A stretch of 64,000 nt of DNA, from assembly GCF_008271365.1 (NCBI RefSeq), contig NZ_CP043430.1:1550001-1614000 (forward strand). The letters run 5' to 3'. The DNA comes from Microbacterium sp. 1S1. GTDB lineage: Bacteria > Actinomycetota > Actinomycetes > Actinomycetales > Microbacteriaceae. Numbering within the stretch: position 1 is the first letter of the stretch; every line of letters begins with the position of its first letter. A program made the translations under genes and the position numbers. This document shows positions 1 to 8,264 of this stretch, one piece after another. Under the pieces are notes generated by a model. The model did no database searches. It saw nothing but the letters and a program-made list of their open reading frames with translations, and was not told the DNA's origin.

Positions 1-827
1 ATCGGGCCGGGGAGCGTCGCGCGATGGGCGAGGTCGCCCGCGGCGAAGACCCCCGGAAGCGACGTCCTCCCGAACTCGTCGATCTCGATCGACCCCGACT
101 CCAGGAGCCGCAGCCCGAGGTCTACGGCGAAGGGCGCCCGGTGCCGCATCGTGCCGGAGGCCACGAACACGCCCGCGACGTCGAGCGTGCCCTCGGCGCT
201 CTGCACCCGCACCCCGTCCGCGTGCGCCGCGACGGCCTCGACCGGTGCCGTCGCCACCCGCACCCCGAGGTTCTCCAGTGCGACACGCTCCTCCTCGGCG
301 AACGGTCCTCCCACCGGGACCACCGTGATGTCGCCGACGATACGGCCCAGCAGCGCGATCAGATGGGTCGCCCGCGGGGCCGCCCCGAGGATCGCGATCG
401 GCTTCCCCGCGTGCTCGTGCCCATCGCAGAACGGGCAGCTGAAGACACGGACGCCCCACAGCTCCGCGAGACCAGGAACCGACGGAAGGTCGTCCGCGAC
501 ACCGGTCGCGAGGATCACTCGCCACGCCTGAGCGACGGACCCGTCCGCGAGGTCCACGGAGAACCCGCGCTCCGGGTCGCCGGAGATGCGGTGTGCCGCG
601 ACGTCCCGCACCGTCACGTCCGCATAGGCCGCGAGCTCCACCCGTGCCTGTGCGCGGAGGTCCGCCGGGGCCTTCCCGTCCGCGCCGATCATGTTGTGCA
701 TGTGCTGCACCGTGCCGTTCCGGTACTCGCCGGAGTCCAGCAGGAGCACCGGTCGATGCATCCGGCCGAGCGTCAGTGCCGCCTGGAGCCCGGCGGGGCC
801 GGCGCCGATCACGATCGCATCGTGCAT
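1..827 (-). CDS. NAD(P)/FAD-dependent oxidoreductase, thioredoxin-reductase-like (3' end outside window)
   Basis: About 275 codons are visible; the C-terminus lies beyond the left edge. The start is the ATG at 827, followed by a classic FAD-binding dinucleotide fold (VIGAGPAG, residues 6-13). A redox-active CPFC pair sits at 131-134 followed by DGHEH, then a second Rossmann segment (ILGAAP, about 146-151), and the GVFAAGD flavin motif comes just before the cut. This order (FAD, CxxC, NAD(P), GD) is that of the thioredoxin reductase superfamily; the exact electron acceptor cannot be read from sequence. It is transcribed divergently from a MerR regulator 55 bp away and its promoter has the long spacer typical of MerR-activated genes, so redox- or chemical-inducible expression is inferred. 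Confidence 0.85.
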   Translation of the reverse strand, partial: MHDAIVIGAGPAGLQAALTLGRMHRPVLLLDSGEYRNGTVQHMHNMIGADGKAPADLRAQARVELAAYADVTVRDVAAHRISGDPERGFSVDLADGSVAQAWRVILATGVADDLPSVPGLAELWGVRVFSCPFCDGHEHAGKPIAILGAAPRATHLIALLGRIVGDITVVPVGGPFAEEERVALENLGVRVATAPVEAVAAHADGVRVQSAEGTLDVAGVFVASGTMRHRAPFAVDLGLRLLESGSIEIDEFGRTSLPGVFAAGDLAHRATLPGP

Positions 828-861
828 GGGGTTTCCCTTCTCGCGTCTTGTGTTCGGATCC

Positions 862-892
862 AGTCTGTGACTTCATGTCAACATGAAGTCAA
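862..892 (-). promoter_or_regulatory. MerR-type promoter/operator of the oxidoreductase
   Basis: On the minus strand TTGACT (892-887) and CAGACT (867-862) are separated by exactly 19 bp. The spacer is filled by a perfect inverted repeat: TGACTTCATGT (868-878), 2-bp spacer, ACATGAAGTCA (881-891). An over-long 19-bp spacer holding a palindrome is the hallmark of promoters that MerR proteins activate by untwisting. The palindrome also covers the start codon of the merR gene (883), suggesting autorepression. Confidence 0.75.
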
Positions 893-1287
893 GCGACCCG
901 CACCCCTGGTCCGTCGGCGAGGTCGCCGCGCGGTTCGATCTCCCCACGAACGTCCTGCGGCACTGGGAGGCGGTCGGTCTACTGCGGCCGCCCCGCGACC
1001 CTGCCGGTCGGCGACGCTACGGCGAGGACGAGGTCGTGCGCATCGCCGTCATCCAGCGCAGCAAGGCCGCCGGCATGAGCCTCGACCAGATCGCGGTGCT
1101 CCTCGACGACGGGAATGCCGGTCGCCACCAGGTGCTGCAGGAGCATCTCGATGACCTCGACCGGCGCATGGAGGAGATGCGGCGATCGCGGGAGATGACC
1201 GAGCATGCCATGGGCTGTCGCGCGCACGACATCGCGACCTGTCCGCGCTTCCGGGCGGGTGTCGACGACGTGCTCGCCCGCTTCTGA
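883..1287 (+). CDS. MerR family transcriptional regulator
   Basis: 134 residues. The N-terminal winged helix-turn-helix of the MerR family spans about residues 9-75 (WSVGEVAARF, RHWEAVGLLRP, GRRRYGEDEV), followed by a dimerisation helix (about 80-108). The C-terminal effector region is short and has Cys112, His115 and Cys120, candidates for thiol or metal sensing. The only plausible start is ATG 883, which lies inside the operator palindrome 868-891 and has no ribosome-binding site, so the mRNA is probably leaderless or near-leaderless. It is divergent from the flavin oxidoreductase, its probable target. The inducer is unknown. Confidence 0.88.
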   Translation: MKSSDPHPWSVGEVAARFDLPTNVLRHWEAVGLLRPPRDPAGRRRYGEDEVVRIAVIQRSKAAGMSLDQIAVLLDDGNAGRHQVLQEHLDDLDRRMEEMRRSREMTEHAMGCRAHDIATCPRFRAGVDDVLARF

Positions 1288-1328
1288 TCCCCCCGGGGGT
1301 ACCCGGCCGATGCATAGGAAGCTCTGCG

Positions 1329-1334
1329 TAAACT
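1329..1334 (+). promoter_or_regulatory. Predicted leaderless -10 box of the TlpA/ResA gene
   Basis: TAAACT ends 7 nt before the GTG start at 1342, so transcription should begin at the start codon. No Shine-Dalgarno sequence is seen. This supports 1342 as the start. Confidence 0.5.
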
Positions 1335-1341
1335 CGGAGTC

Positions 1342-1992
1342 GTGTCCCGCGATTCCAGGATTCATCCGATCCGCAGCGGCCGCCCCTCCCGTCTCCGGCC
1401 CCTCGGCCGCCTGGGCGGAGCCGCGCTCGCTGCGGTGCTCGCCGTCGGTCTGAGCGCCTGTGCTCCCGACGCGGTGAGCGAGTCTTTCCTCAGTGGCGAC
1501 AACACCGGGTACGTCGCGGCCGACGGTGCGATCGTCGAGATCCCGGTCGCCGAGCGCGGTGAGCCGGTGGAGTTCAGCGGCGTCACGGAGCACGGCGAGG
1601 ACTTCGACAGCGCCGACATCGCCGGCAAGGTCGCCGTGGTCAACTTCTGGTACGCCGGCTGCGCACCGTGCCGTGTCGAGGCCCCCGACCTGGAGGCCGT
1701 CTGGCAGGAGAACCGCGCCGAGGGCGTGCAGTTCATCGGCATCAACACGAGGGATCAGCCCGACACGGCGGTCGCCTTCGCCGAGGAACTCGGCGTGACC
1801 TACCCGAGCCTCATCGACGTCGACACGGCCCAGGCCAAGCTCGCCTTCGCCAAGGTCGTGCCGATCTCGGCCACCCCCACCACGCTCGTGCTCGACAAGC
1901 AGGGTCGCGTCGCCGCGAAGATCATCGGTCCGATCGACGGCACCTCCGTCCTCTCCACGCTCGTCAAGGACGCGCTCGCGGAGGACTTGTGA
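1342..1992 (+). CDS. resA: TlpA/ResA-type thiol-disulfide oxidoreductase lipoprotein
   Basis: 216 residues. A basic N-terminus and hydrophobic stretch end in the lipobox LSAC (Cys40), so it is an extracytoplasmic lipoprotein. The thioredoxin fold carries the active-site pair WYAGCAPCR (Cys107, Cys110) and a cis-proline segment ISATPTT. In System II cytochrome c biogenesis ResA reduces the apocytochrome haem-binding cysteines outside the membrane, taking electrons from CcdA. It is the first gene of the operon with ccdA (17 bp on), resB and ccsB. GTG start, chosen from the -10 box 7 nt upstream. It could serve other thiol-reduction clients too. Confidence 0.88.
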   Translation: MSRDSRIHPIRSGRPSRLRPLGRLGGAALAAVLAVGLSACAPDAVSESFLSGDNTGYVAADGAIVEIPVAERGEPVEFSGVTEHGEDFDSADIAGKVAVVNFWYAGCAPCRVEAPDLEAVWQENRAEGVQFIGINTRDQPDTAVAFAEELGVTYPSLIDVDTAQAKLAFAKVVPISATPTTLVLDKQGRVAAKIIGPIDGTSVLSTLVKDALAEDL

Positions 1993-2008
1993 TGTCTGCG
2001 GGGGCACC

Positions 2009-2776
2009 GTGAACCCCGAAGCGATCATCGGCTCCGGCGCCCTCTGGATCGCGATCCCGGTGGCGATGCTGGCCGGACTCGTCTCGTTCCTCTCGCCGTG
2101 CGTGCTCCCGCTCGTGCCCGGCTACCTCGGCTTCCTCGGCGGAGCCGTGGCGCCGCGGGAATCGACCACGACAGGCGACGGCGGCACGAGGACCGCGACC
2201 CGCAGCCGCCTCGTCCTCGGGGTGCTGCTGTTCATCCTCGGGTTCACCGTCGTGTTCATCCTCTACACGGTCCTCGGCGGCACAGCCGGCGTCTTCCTGC
2301 TCCAGTGGGGCGACCTCATCACCCGCATCCTCGGCGTGGTCGTCATCGCGATGGGTCTGGTCTTCCTCGGACTGTTCGGCTTCGCGCAGCGAGAGCTCCG
2401 CTTCCACGTGGACTCCAAGGCAGGGATGGTCGGAGCTCCCCTCCTCGGCGTCGCGCTCGGCATCGGGTGGGCGCCCTGCATGGGGCCGACCCTCGCCGCC
2501 ATCCTCGCGCTCTCGTTCAACGCGGGCGACCCGGTGCGCGCGGGCTTCCTCGGCCTGGCGTACTCCCTCGGCCTGGGCATCCCGTTCCTCCTCGTCGCGC
2601 TCGGCTTCGGCTGGGCGACGAAGGCGATCGGCTTCCTGCGCCGCCACATCCGGGTCGTCAACATCGTCGGCGGCGTGCTGCTGATCCTCCTCGGCGTCCT
2701 GATGGTCACCGGCCTGTGGACCGACATCATGTCGCGGCTGACGGCGGTGATCGGCAGTGTCATCCTCCCGCTCTGA
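2009..2776 (+). CDS. ccdA: Cytochrome c biogenesis protein CcdA (thiol reductant transporter)
   Basis: 255 residues with six predicted membrane segments. It has the two DsbD-gamma/CcdA signature cysteines: Cys31 in SPCVLPLVPGYL and Cys157 in GWAPCMGPTLAA. CcdA passes reducing equivalents from cytoplasmic thioredoxin across the membrane to TlpA/ResA-type proteins. The gene lies between resA and resB, fitting that role. GTG start at 2009; the end overlaps the earliest possible resB start. Confidence 0.92.
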   Translation: MNPEAIIGSGALWIAIPVAMLAGLVSFLSPCVLPLVPGYLGFLGGAVAPRESTTTGDGGTRTATRSRLVLGVLLFILGFTVVFILYTVLGGTAGVFLLQWGDLITRILGVVVIAMGLVFLGLFGFAQRELRFHVDSKAGMVGAPLLGVALGIGWAPCMGPTLAAILALSFNAGDPVRAGFLGLAYSLGLGIPFLLVALGFGWATKAIGFLRRHIRVVNIVGGVLLILLGVLMVTGLWTDIMSRLTAVIGSVILPL

Positions 2777-2792
2777 CCGCTCCGAGACGACC

Positions 2793-4574
2793 ATGACGAA
2801 GAACAAGGGTTCCGTGACCAACGACTCCAGCGATCCGCTCCGCCCGTCCGATCACGTCGACGGCGACGACACGATCACCCAGCCGCGCCTCGGCTTCGTG
2901 GGCTGGCTGCGATGGGGGTGGCGTCAGCTCACCTCGATGCGCACCGCGCTCATCCTGCTGCTCGTCCTGGCGATCGCCGCCATCCCCGGCTCGATCTTCC
3001 CCCAGCGCATGGCCGATCCGAACGGCGTGACGCAGTGGGAGCGCGACAACCCCGACCTGTTCCCGGTCCTCGACGCGCTCAAGCTCTTCGACGTGTACCT
3101 GTCGCCGTGGTTCTCGGCGATCTACCTGCTCCTGTTCACCTCGCTGGTCGGCTGCGTCATCCCGCGGATCAAGCACCACGCCAAGGCGCTGCGGGCTCGC
3201 CCGCCGCGCACGCCAGCCCGCCTGCGCCGCCTCGAGGACTACCGCGCCGTCACCCGCGACACGGTCGCCGGGTCCGGGACGGGCACCGGGGACGCCGACG
3301 CGGAGGCCGCTGCGTCGATCGACGTCGCCACGAAGCAGCTCAAGGCGCTCGGCTATCGGGTCGAGCGCTACGACCGGGGTCGCACGTACTCGGTGTCCGC
3401 GGAGCGCGGCTACTCGCGGGAGACGGGCAACCTGCTCTTCCACCTCGCCCTCGTCGGCGTGCTCGTCACGATCGGCGTGGGGGGCGGCTTCGCCTACACC
3501 GGTCAGCGCGTGCTCGTCGAGGGGGAGACCTTCGCCAACACGCTCCTCGACTACGACTCCATGAACCGTGGACGCTTCGTCGGCGACGATGCCTTCGCGC
3601 CCTACTCGATGCGGCTCGACTCGTTCGACGTGACCTATCAGCCGTTCGGCGAGCCCGGTTCCGGCCAGGCGGGCGACTTCTCGGCGAACATGACCATCCA
3701 GGAGAACGGCGAGGAGCGTGAGGGTGCCGTCAAGGTCAACGAGCCGTTGAGCGTCGCCGACGACGACGTGTTCCTGCTCGGCAACGGCTACGCGCCGACG
3801 GTGACCGTGCGCGACCCCGAGGGTAACGTCGTATTCCGCAACAGCACGCCGTTCCTCCCGCAGGACAACAACATGACCTCGCTCGGCGTGCTCAAGGTGC
3901 CGGACGGACTCGCCGAGCAGGTGGGCCTGGTCGGGTTCTTCTACCCGACCACGGGCGTTCTCGACACGGGGGCCTTCTTCTCCGCGTACCCCGACCTCAC
4001 GAACCCGACGCTCACGCTCGACGTGTACACCGGCGACCTCGGGATCAACGACGGCGTGCCCCGTTCCGTGTACGTGCTCGACACCTCCGACATGACGAAG
4101 CTCACCGGACGCAGCACCGACGTCGAGTCCATCGAGCTGTCCCCGGGCGAAACCGCGCAGCTGCCGAACGGCCTGGGCTCGGTGACCTTCGACGACGAGT
4201 CCCCGGAGGGTGCCACCGACGCGTCCGAGTCCGTCAAGCGCTTCGCCTCCCTCCAGATCCACCGCGACGAGTCCGGGGTGTTCGTGCTCGGATTCGCGCT
4301 GCTGGCTCTCGGCGGACTCATGCTCGCCCTCTTCGTGCCGCGTCGGCGCGTGTGGGTGAAGGCGACCGCCGCCGACGGCGCGATCGACCTCGAATACGCG
4401 GCCCTGGCTCGCGGCGAGGACCCGACGCTCGCCCGCGCCGTGGACGACATCCGCGCCGGTCACACCCGGCTGCTCGACGCTGCGGGAGGCACGACCGCCC
4501 GCACCCCTGATGATGCCGACGAGGACTCCGCGGACGCCGCCGCGGGCCCGGCGGCCACGGCACCCGGAAAGTAG
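2793..4574 (+). CDS. resB: Cytochrome c biogenesis protein ResB
   Basis: 593 residues from ATG 2793. After a short acidic tail there is the conserved ResB start (GWLRWGWRQLTSMRTALILLL), a second membrane helix, a third near FHLALVGVLVTIGVGGGF, a large extracytoplasmic domain (about 230-480) and a last membrane helix, followed by a cytoplasmic Ala/Asp-rich tail. ResB pairs with CcsB to form the System II haem-delivery and ligation complex. The frame is open back to a GTG at 2757 (overlapping ccdA), and GTG 2814 is a further alternative start; ATG 2793 is a compromise without a strong ribosome-binding site. The stop overlaps the -10 box of ccsB. Confidence 0.88.
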   Translation: MTKNKGSVTNDSSDPLRPSDHVDGDDTITQPRLGFVGWLRWGWRQLTSMRTALILLLVLAIAAIPGSIFPQRMADPNGVTQWERDNPDLFPVLDALKLFDVYLSPWFSAIYLLLFTSLVGCVIPRIKHHAKALRARPPRTPARLRRLEDYRAVTRDTVAGSGTGTGDADAEAAASIDVATKQLKALGYRVERYDRGRTYSVSAERGYSRETGNLLFHLALVGVLVTIGVGGGFAYTGQRVLVEGETFANTLLDYDSMNRGRFVGDDAFAPYSMRLDSFDVTYQPFGEPGSGQAGDFSANMTIQENGEEREGAVKVNEPLSVADDDVFLLGNGYAPTVTVRDPEGNVVFRNSTPFLPQDNNMTSLGVLKVPDGLAEQVGLVGFFYPTTGVLDTGAFFSAYPDLTNPTLTLDVYTGDLGINDGVPRSVYVLDTSDMTKLTGRSTDVESIELSPGETAQLPNGLGSVTFDDESPEGATDASESVKRFASLQIHRDESGVFVLGFALLALGGLMLALFVPRRRVWVKATAADGAIDLEYAALARGEDPTLARAVDDIRAGHTRLLDAAGGTTARTPDDADEDSADAAAGPAATAPGK

Positions 4575-4577
4575 ACT
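4572..4577 (+). promoter_or_regulatory. Internal leaderless -10 box of ccsB
   Basis: TAGACT ends 6 nt before ATG 4584. Its TAG is also the resB stop codon (4572-4574), so an internal promoter appears built into the end of resB, giving ccsB a possible leaderless transcript of its own. Confidence 0.5.
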
Positions 4578-4583
4578 GACACC

Positions 4584-5564
4584 ATGCTCGAGCTCAACGT
4601 GATCTCGCCGGTCCTGCTCTGGACGGCGATCGCGATCTACGCGGCGGCCTTCGTGGCCTACGCCTTCGATCTCGCGCGCCGCTCCCAGGCGACGGCTGAC
4701 GCCCACACCGTTCGCGAAGGCGAGCTCGTCGCCGCCGGTCGGGTCGGCGTCGCCTCCGCGCCCGTCGACGCGACCGGGACCCCTTCGCCGACGCCGCAGC
4801 GCTTCGTCATGGCGCGGATCGGTACCTCGCTCACCGTCCTCGGGTTCGTGTTCCACCTCGCGGCCACCGTGACGCGCGGCATCGCCGCCGGTCGGGTTCC
4901 GTGGGCGAACCTGTACGAGTTCGGCATGGTCGGCACGCTGCTCATCATCGCCGTCTACCTCGCGGTGCTCACCCGCCTCGATCTGCGGTTCCTGGGCACG
5001 TTCATCACCGGCCTCGTCGTGGTGCTCCTCGGCCTCGGGGCGACGAACTTCTACGTCGAGGTCTCCCCGCTGATGGACCCGCTCAAGAGCGTGTGGCTCA
5101 TCATCCACGTGTTCGTCGCCTCGCTCGCCACGGCCTTCTTCGCGCTGGCCTTCGCGCTCTCCGTGATCCAGCTCCTGCAGGCTCGGCGCGAGCGTCTGAT
5201 CGGGGAAGGGGCGGCGAAGACCGGCCCCGGCTTCCTGCGCACGTTCCCGCCCGCGGAGCGCCTGGAGAGCCTGGCATACCTCTTCACGATCATCGGTTTC
5301 ATCCTCTGGACCTTCACGCTCATCGCCGGGTCCATCTGGGCGTACTACGCGTGGAGCCGCTTCTGGGGCTTCGACGTGAAGGAGACCTGGACCTTCGTGA
5401 TCTGGGTGCTCTACGCCGGCTACATCCACGCGCGAGCGACCCGCGGCTGGCGCGGCAACCCCTCGGCCTGGCTCTCGATCGTGGGCTTCACGGCCGTGAT
5501 CTTCAACTTCACCATCGTCAACGTCTTCTTCAAGGGGCTGCACGCCTACTCCGGCCTGAGCTGA
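4584..5564 (+). CDS. ccsB: Cytochrome c biogenesis protein CcsB/ResC (haem handling)
   Basis: 326 residues, eight or so membrane segments. The tryptophan-rich haem-binding WWD segment is clear at about 252-270 (WAYYAWSRFWGFDVKETW). Likely haem-ligand histidines flank it (His91, His175, His282). With ResB it exports and ligates haem to apocytochromes c on the outer face of the membrane. It is the last gene of the res/ccs operon; the next gene converges 18 bp away. Actinobacterial CcsB is used to mature the c-type haem subunits of the bc-aa3 respiratory supercomplex. Confidence 0.93.
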   Translation: MLELNVISPVLLWTAIAIYAAAFVAYAFDLARRSQATADAHTVREGELVAAGRVGVASAPVDATGTPSPTPQRFVMARIGTSLTVLGFVFHLAATVTRGIAAGRVPWANLYEFGMVGTLLIIAVYLAVLTRLDLRFLGTFITGLVVVLLGLGATNFYVEVSPLMDPLKSVWLIIHVFVASLATAFFALAFALSVIQLLQARRERLIGEGAAKTGPGFLRTFPPAERLESLAYLFTIIGFILWTFTLIAGSIWAYYAWSRFWGFDVKETWTFVIWVLYAGYIHARATRGWRGNPSAWLSIVGFTAVIFNFTIVNVFFKGLHAYSGLS

Positions 5565-5582
5565 GCCCACCGAGACGGAGCG

Positions 5583-6173
5583 TCAGGCGCCGAGGGGGAT
5601 GACCTCGGCATGCTCGACGCCGCCCTCGTACCAGACGAACTCGGCCTCGGTGACGACCTCCGTCGGCGCGGGTGTGAGCGGACGGACTTCGGTGGCGGCG
5701 AGCTGCTGCCATGTCTCGGGATCCAGCGTCTTGCCGTAGAGCACCGAGAGGTGGAAGGTCCAGTCCTCGACGGAGAGCTCATCGAGGCGGCGGAAGTCCG
5801 TCGGCCGGAGCGCCTCCGTCAGCGAGGCGTACGCGTGCACGAGGGCGGGCGTGCGGGCGAGGCGCACGATCACGATCTGCCACGGCGCGGGGAAGACGTC
5901 CACGGCGTCGGCGGTGAGTTCGAGAGGACCCTGTTCCGCGGCCCAGGCGCGGATCACGGCTCGCAGCTCCTCACGATGCTCCGGCTCGAAGAAGCCGCGA
6001 AGCGTCACGTGCTCCGTGTGCGGATGCCGGAGCGGCGTGTCCAGACGACCGAGCGCAGCCTCCTGGATCGCCCGGTATTCCGCGGCGACGGCCCCGGTCG
6101 GCCGGAGCACGAGATACTGCTGCCCGTCGAGGCCCGCGAGCTGGTCCGGAGTGTCCATGAACGGTCGGCGCAT
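5583..6173 (-). CDS. 2'-5' RNA ligase / 2H phosphoesterase superfamily protein
   Basis: 196 residues. It has the two H-x-T/S tetrapeptide-type motifs that define 2H phosphoesterases: HVT at 55-57 and HLS at 141-143, spaced as in the family. Members hydrolyse or ligate 2'-5' or cyclic phosphodiester bonds of nucleotides or RNA; the actual substrate is unknown. The start is set at ATG 6173 because TACCCT lies 6 nt upstream; the frame remains open to 6236. It converges with ccsB and is probably a single-gene transcript. Confidence 0.75.
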   Translation of the reverse strand: MRRPFMDTPDQLAGLDGQQYLVLRPTGAVAAEYRAIQEAALGRLDTPLRHPHTEHVTLRGFFEPEHREELRAVIRAWAAEQGPLELTADAVDVFPAPWQIVIVRLARTPALVHAYASLTEALRPTDFRRLDELSVEDWTFHLSVLYGKTLDPETWQQLAATEVRPLTPAPTEVVTEAEFVWYEGGVEHAEVIPLGA

Positions 6174-6179
6174 GCCACG

Positions 6180-6185
6180 AGGGTA
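6180..6185 (-). promoter_or_regulatory. Predicted leaderless -10 box of the 2H phosphoesterase
   Basis: On the minus strand TACCCT ends 6 nt before ATG 6173, with no ribosome-binding site between them. Confidence 0.4.
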
Positions 6186-6208
6186 CGGGGTGCCGTCGTC
6201 CGGCCCGT

Positions 6209-6289
6209 GCACAACTCCGGAGAGCGGACACGACACGCCGCCGAAGCGGGGTGCCGGCGGGGTGTCGGCTGCGATCTCCGGAGTTGTGC
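6209..6289. repeat. Intergenic nested palindrome, family A, copy 1
   Basis: Outer arms 6209-6223 (GCACAACTCCGGAGA) and 6275-6289 are a perfect 15-bp inverted repeat. Inside, 6231-6242 (CGACACGCCGCC) pairs with 6256-6267 with one mismatch. A second copy of the same design and motifs is at 45874-45952. It lies between the start side of the 2H phosphoesterase and the end of the YhgE gene, where it could act as a transcript end or be a REP-like element. Confidence 0.75.
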
Positions 6290-6296
6290 GCGGGGG

Positions 6297-8264
6297 TCAG
6301 GCGGTGACGACAGCATGGGCGGTGGTCGTACGGCGGACCGCGACGACCACCGTCGTGGCGACGAGCGACAGCACGCCCCAGACGACGAGGGCGGCGACGG
6401 CTGCCCCGCTCGCGCTGACGAGACCCGCGAAGGCGGGAGCGGTCGGCAGGGCGCCCCCGATGCTCGCGAGCCAGTCGGGCACGGTCGAGATCAGCCCGGT
6501 CGCCACGGCGATGACGCCGACCAGCGCGGCGATCCAGCGGCCGACGCCGCCGAACACGGCCACGAGGGCCTGATTCACGGCCGCGAACACCACCGCCGCG
6601 AGGACGGCGGTGCCGGCGAACGCCCACCAGGTCGCCGCGTCGTAGTCGGCAACGGTCTGCACGATGAGGGAGACGAGCAGGCCCTGCGCCGCACCGATCG
6701 CCGCGGCCGGCCAGAACCCGCGGAGGGTGAGGGCGGCCGACGACCGACGGGACGTGAGCGTCCGCGCGGTGTGCGCCCGCAGGACGAGGAACGACGCGAG
6801 ACCGCCGAACCACAGCACCACCGCGGTGAGCAGCGGGATCGCGGTGGGACCGAAGAGCGAGCCCATGGAGGAGTCGGTCGACACCGGATCGGCGATGACC
6901 GACGCCAGCGACGTCGACTCCTCGTCGCTGAAGGACGGAAGGGAGTCCGCCGCGGTGCGCAGCCCGCCCGCGAGGTCGCCGGTGCCGGTCGCGAGCGCGT
7001 CGAGGCCGGTGGCGAGTTCGGTGCTGCCGTCGGCGAGCTGGGTCGCGCCGTCGGCGAGCTGCGTCGCGCCGGACGACAGCGCCCGCGCTCCCGCCGCGGA
7101 CTGATCCACGCCCTCGGCCGCGAGGCGGTTGAGCCCGCCGGCGAGCTCGGACGCCCCCGTACCCGCTTCGCTGAGCTGCGTGGCCAGTGTCGAGAACGAC
7201 CCGGGGAGCGCGGCCACCCCCTCGGCGACCTGCTTGTCGTTGAGGATGCCGGAGGCGGTTCCGGCCGACGTGGCCGCTGCCGCCGCCTGCGAGGCGAGGC
7301 CAGAGAGCTGCCCGCACTCCGGCGACTCGGGATCGGCGGCGCACGCAGTGGCCGCCATCGCCCCGAGACCCTGTGCGACCGCGGCCGAGTCCGCCGCGGC
7401 CGACTTCGCCGACGCGCCCGCCGACTGGATGCCGCTCGTCAGCTGCTGCACGCCGGCGACCCGACCCTGGAGCTCGGTCGCCCCCGAGGTGAGTCCCGCT
7501 CCGAGAGTGCCGGCGCCGGTCGCGGCCTGCCGGGTCTGCGCCGCGATGGTGTCGAGGCCGGACGCGAGAGTGGAGGCCCCGGTGCCCAACTCCCCGGCAC
7601 CCGCGGCGAGCTGCGTCGCGCCGTCCGGGAGTGCCGCGGCGCCGGTGGCCGCGTCGCGGGTGCCCTGCGCCACCTCGAGCGCCCCGTCGGCCGCGTCGCC
7701 GATCTGGTCGCCGATGGTGGTGAAGCCGACGAGGATGTTCTCGGTCGTGGCCTCGGACAGCATGGTGCCGAGCGTCGAGGCCGCCACATCGGCGATCTGC
7801 CCCGTGATGAGGTCGTCCGCCACGAGACCGTCGTCGGGCGTCGTCACCTGGATCGTCGCCTGCTGCGGGTCCCCGCCGCCGTCTGCGACCGCCTGGCCCG
7901 CGGAGGTCGCGGCGGCCGAGAAGTCCTCGGGGATCGTGATGACGGCCTGGTACGAGCCGTCCGCGAGCCCGTCGGCGGCGTCCTCCTCGTTGGAGATGAC
8001 CCAGGTGAGGTTCGAGTCGAGGTCGTCCGAGCCCTCGACGAGTCCCGAGGCGAGCTGCCGCCCGAGGGGAGTGGTCTGACCGTCGATCTCGACGGGTTCG
8101 TCGAGGTTGACGATGGCCGCGGTCATGGAGTCGAGACGCTCGGTCGGGTTGTAGAGCGCCGCCATCAGGATGCCGCCGACCGCCGCCGGCAGCAGCAGCA
8201 CGCCGAGGATCGTGAGCCAGGTGATGGGCTTGCGCGAGCGGGCGCGCTCGAGGGGGAGAGTCAT
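6297..8264 (-). CDS. YhgE/Pip family membrane protein
   Basis: 655 residues. One N-terminal membrane helix (about 16-36) is followed by the conserved AAIVNLDEP motif of the YhgE/Pip family. A long extracytoplasmic stalk (about 170-430) is built of seven-residue repeats of the form GxxxLA/GATQLAD. About five membrane helices form the C-terminus, like an ABC-2-type membrane domain. Start ATG 8264 overlaps the stop of the MMPL gene (ATGA), so the two are translationally coupled and probably work as one export system. Family members include the Lactococcus phage infection protein Pip; the molecular function is poorly defined. Confidence 0.88.
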   Translation of the reverse strand: MTLPLERARSRKPITWLTILGVLLLPAAVGGILMAALYNPTERLDSMTAAIVNLDEPVEIDGQTTPLGRQLASGLVEGSDDLDSNLTWVISNEEDAADGLADGSYQAVITIPEDFSAAATSAGQAVADGGGDPQQATIQVTTPDDGLVADDLITGQIADVAASTLGTMLSEATTENILVGFTTIGDQIGDAADGALEVAQGTRDAATGAAALPDGATQLAAGAGELGTGASTLASGLDTIAAQTRQAATGAGTLGAGLTSGATELQGRVAGVQQLTSGIQSAGASAKSAAADSAAVAQGLGAMAATACAADPESPECGQLSGLASQAAAAATSAGTASGILNDKQVAEGVAALPGSFSTLATQLSEAGTGASELAGGLNRLAAEGVDQSAAGARALSSGATQLADGATQLADGSTELATGLDALATGTGDLAGGLRTAADSLPSFSDEESTSLASVIADPVSTDSSMGSLFGPTAIPLLTAVVLWFGGLASFLVLRAHTARTLTSRRSSAALTLRGFWPAAAIGAAQGLLVSLIVQTVADYDAATWWAFAGTAVLAAVVFAAVNQALVAVFGGVGRWIAALVGVIAVATGLISTVPDWLASIGGALPTAPAFAGLVSASGAAVAALVVWGVLSLVATTVVVAVRRTTTAHAVVTA

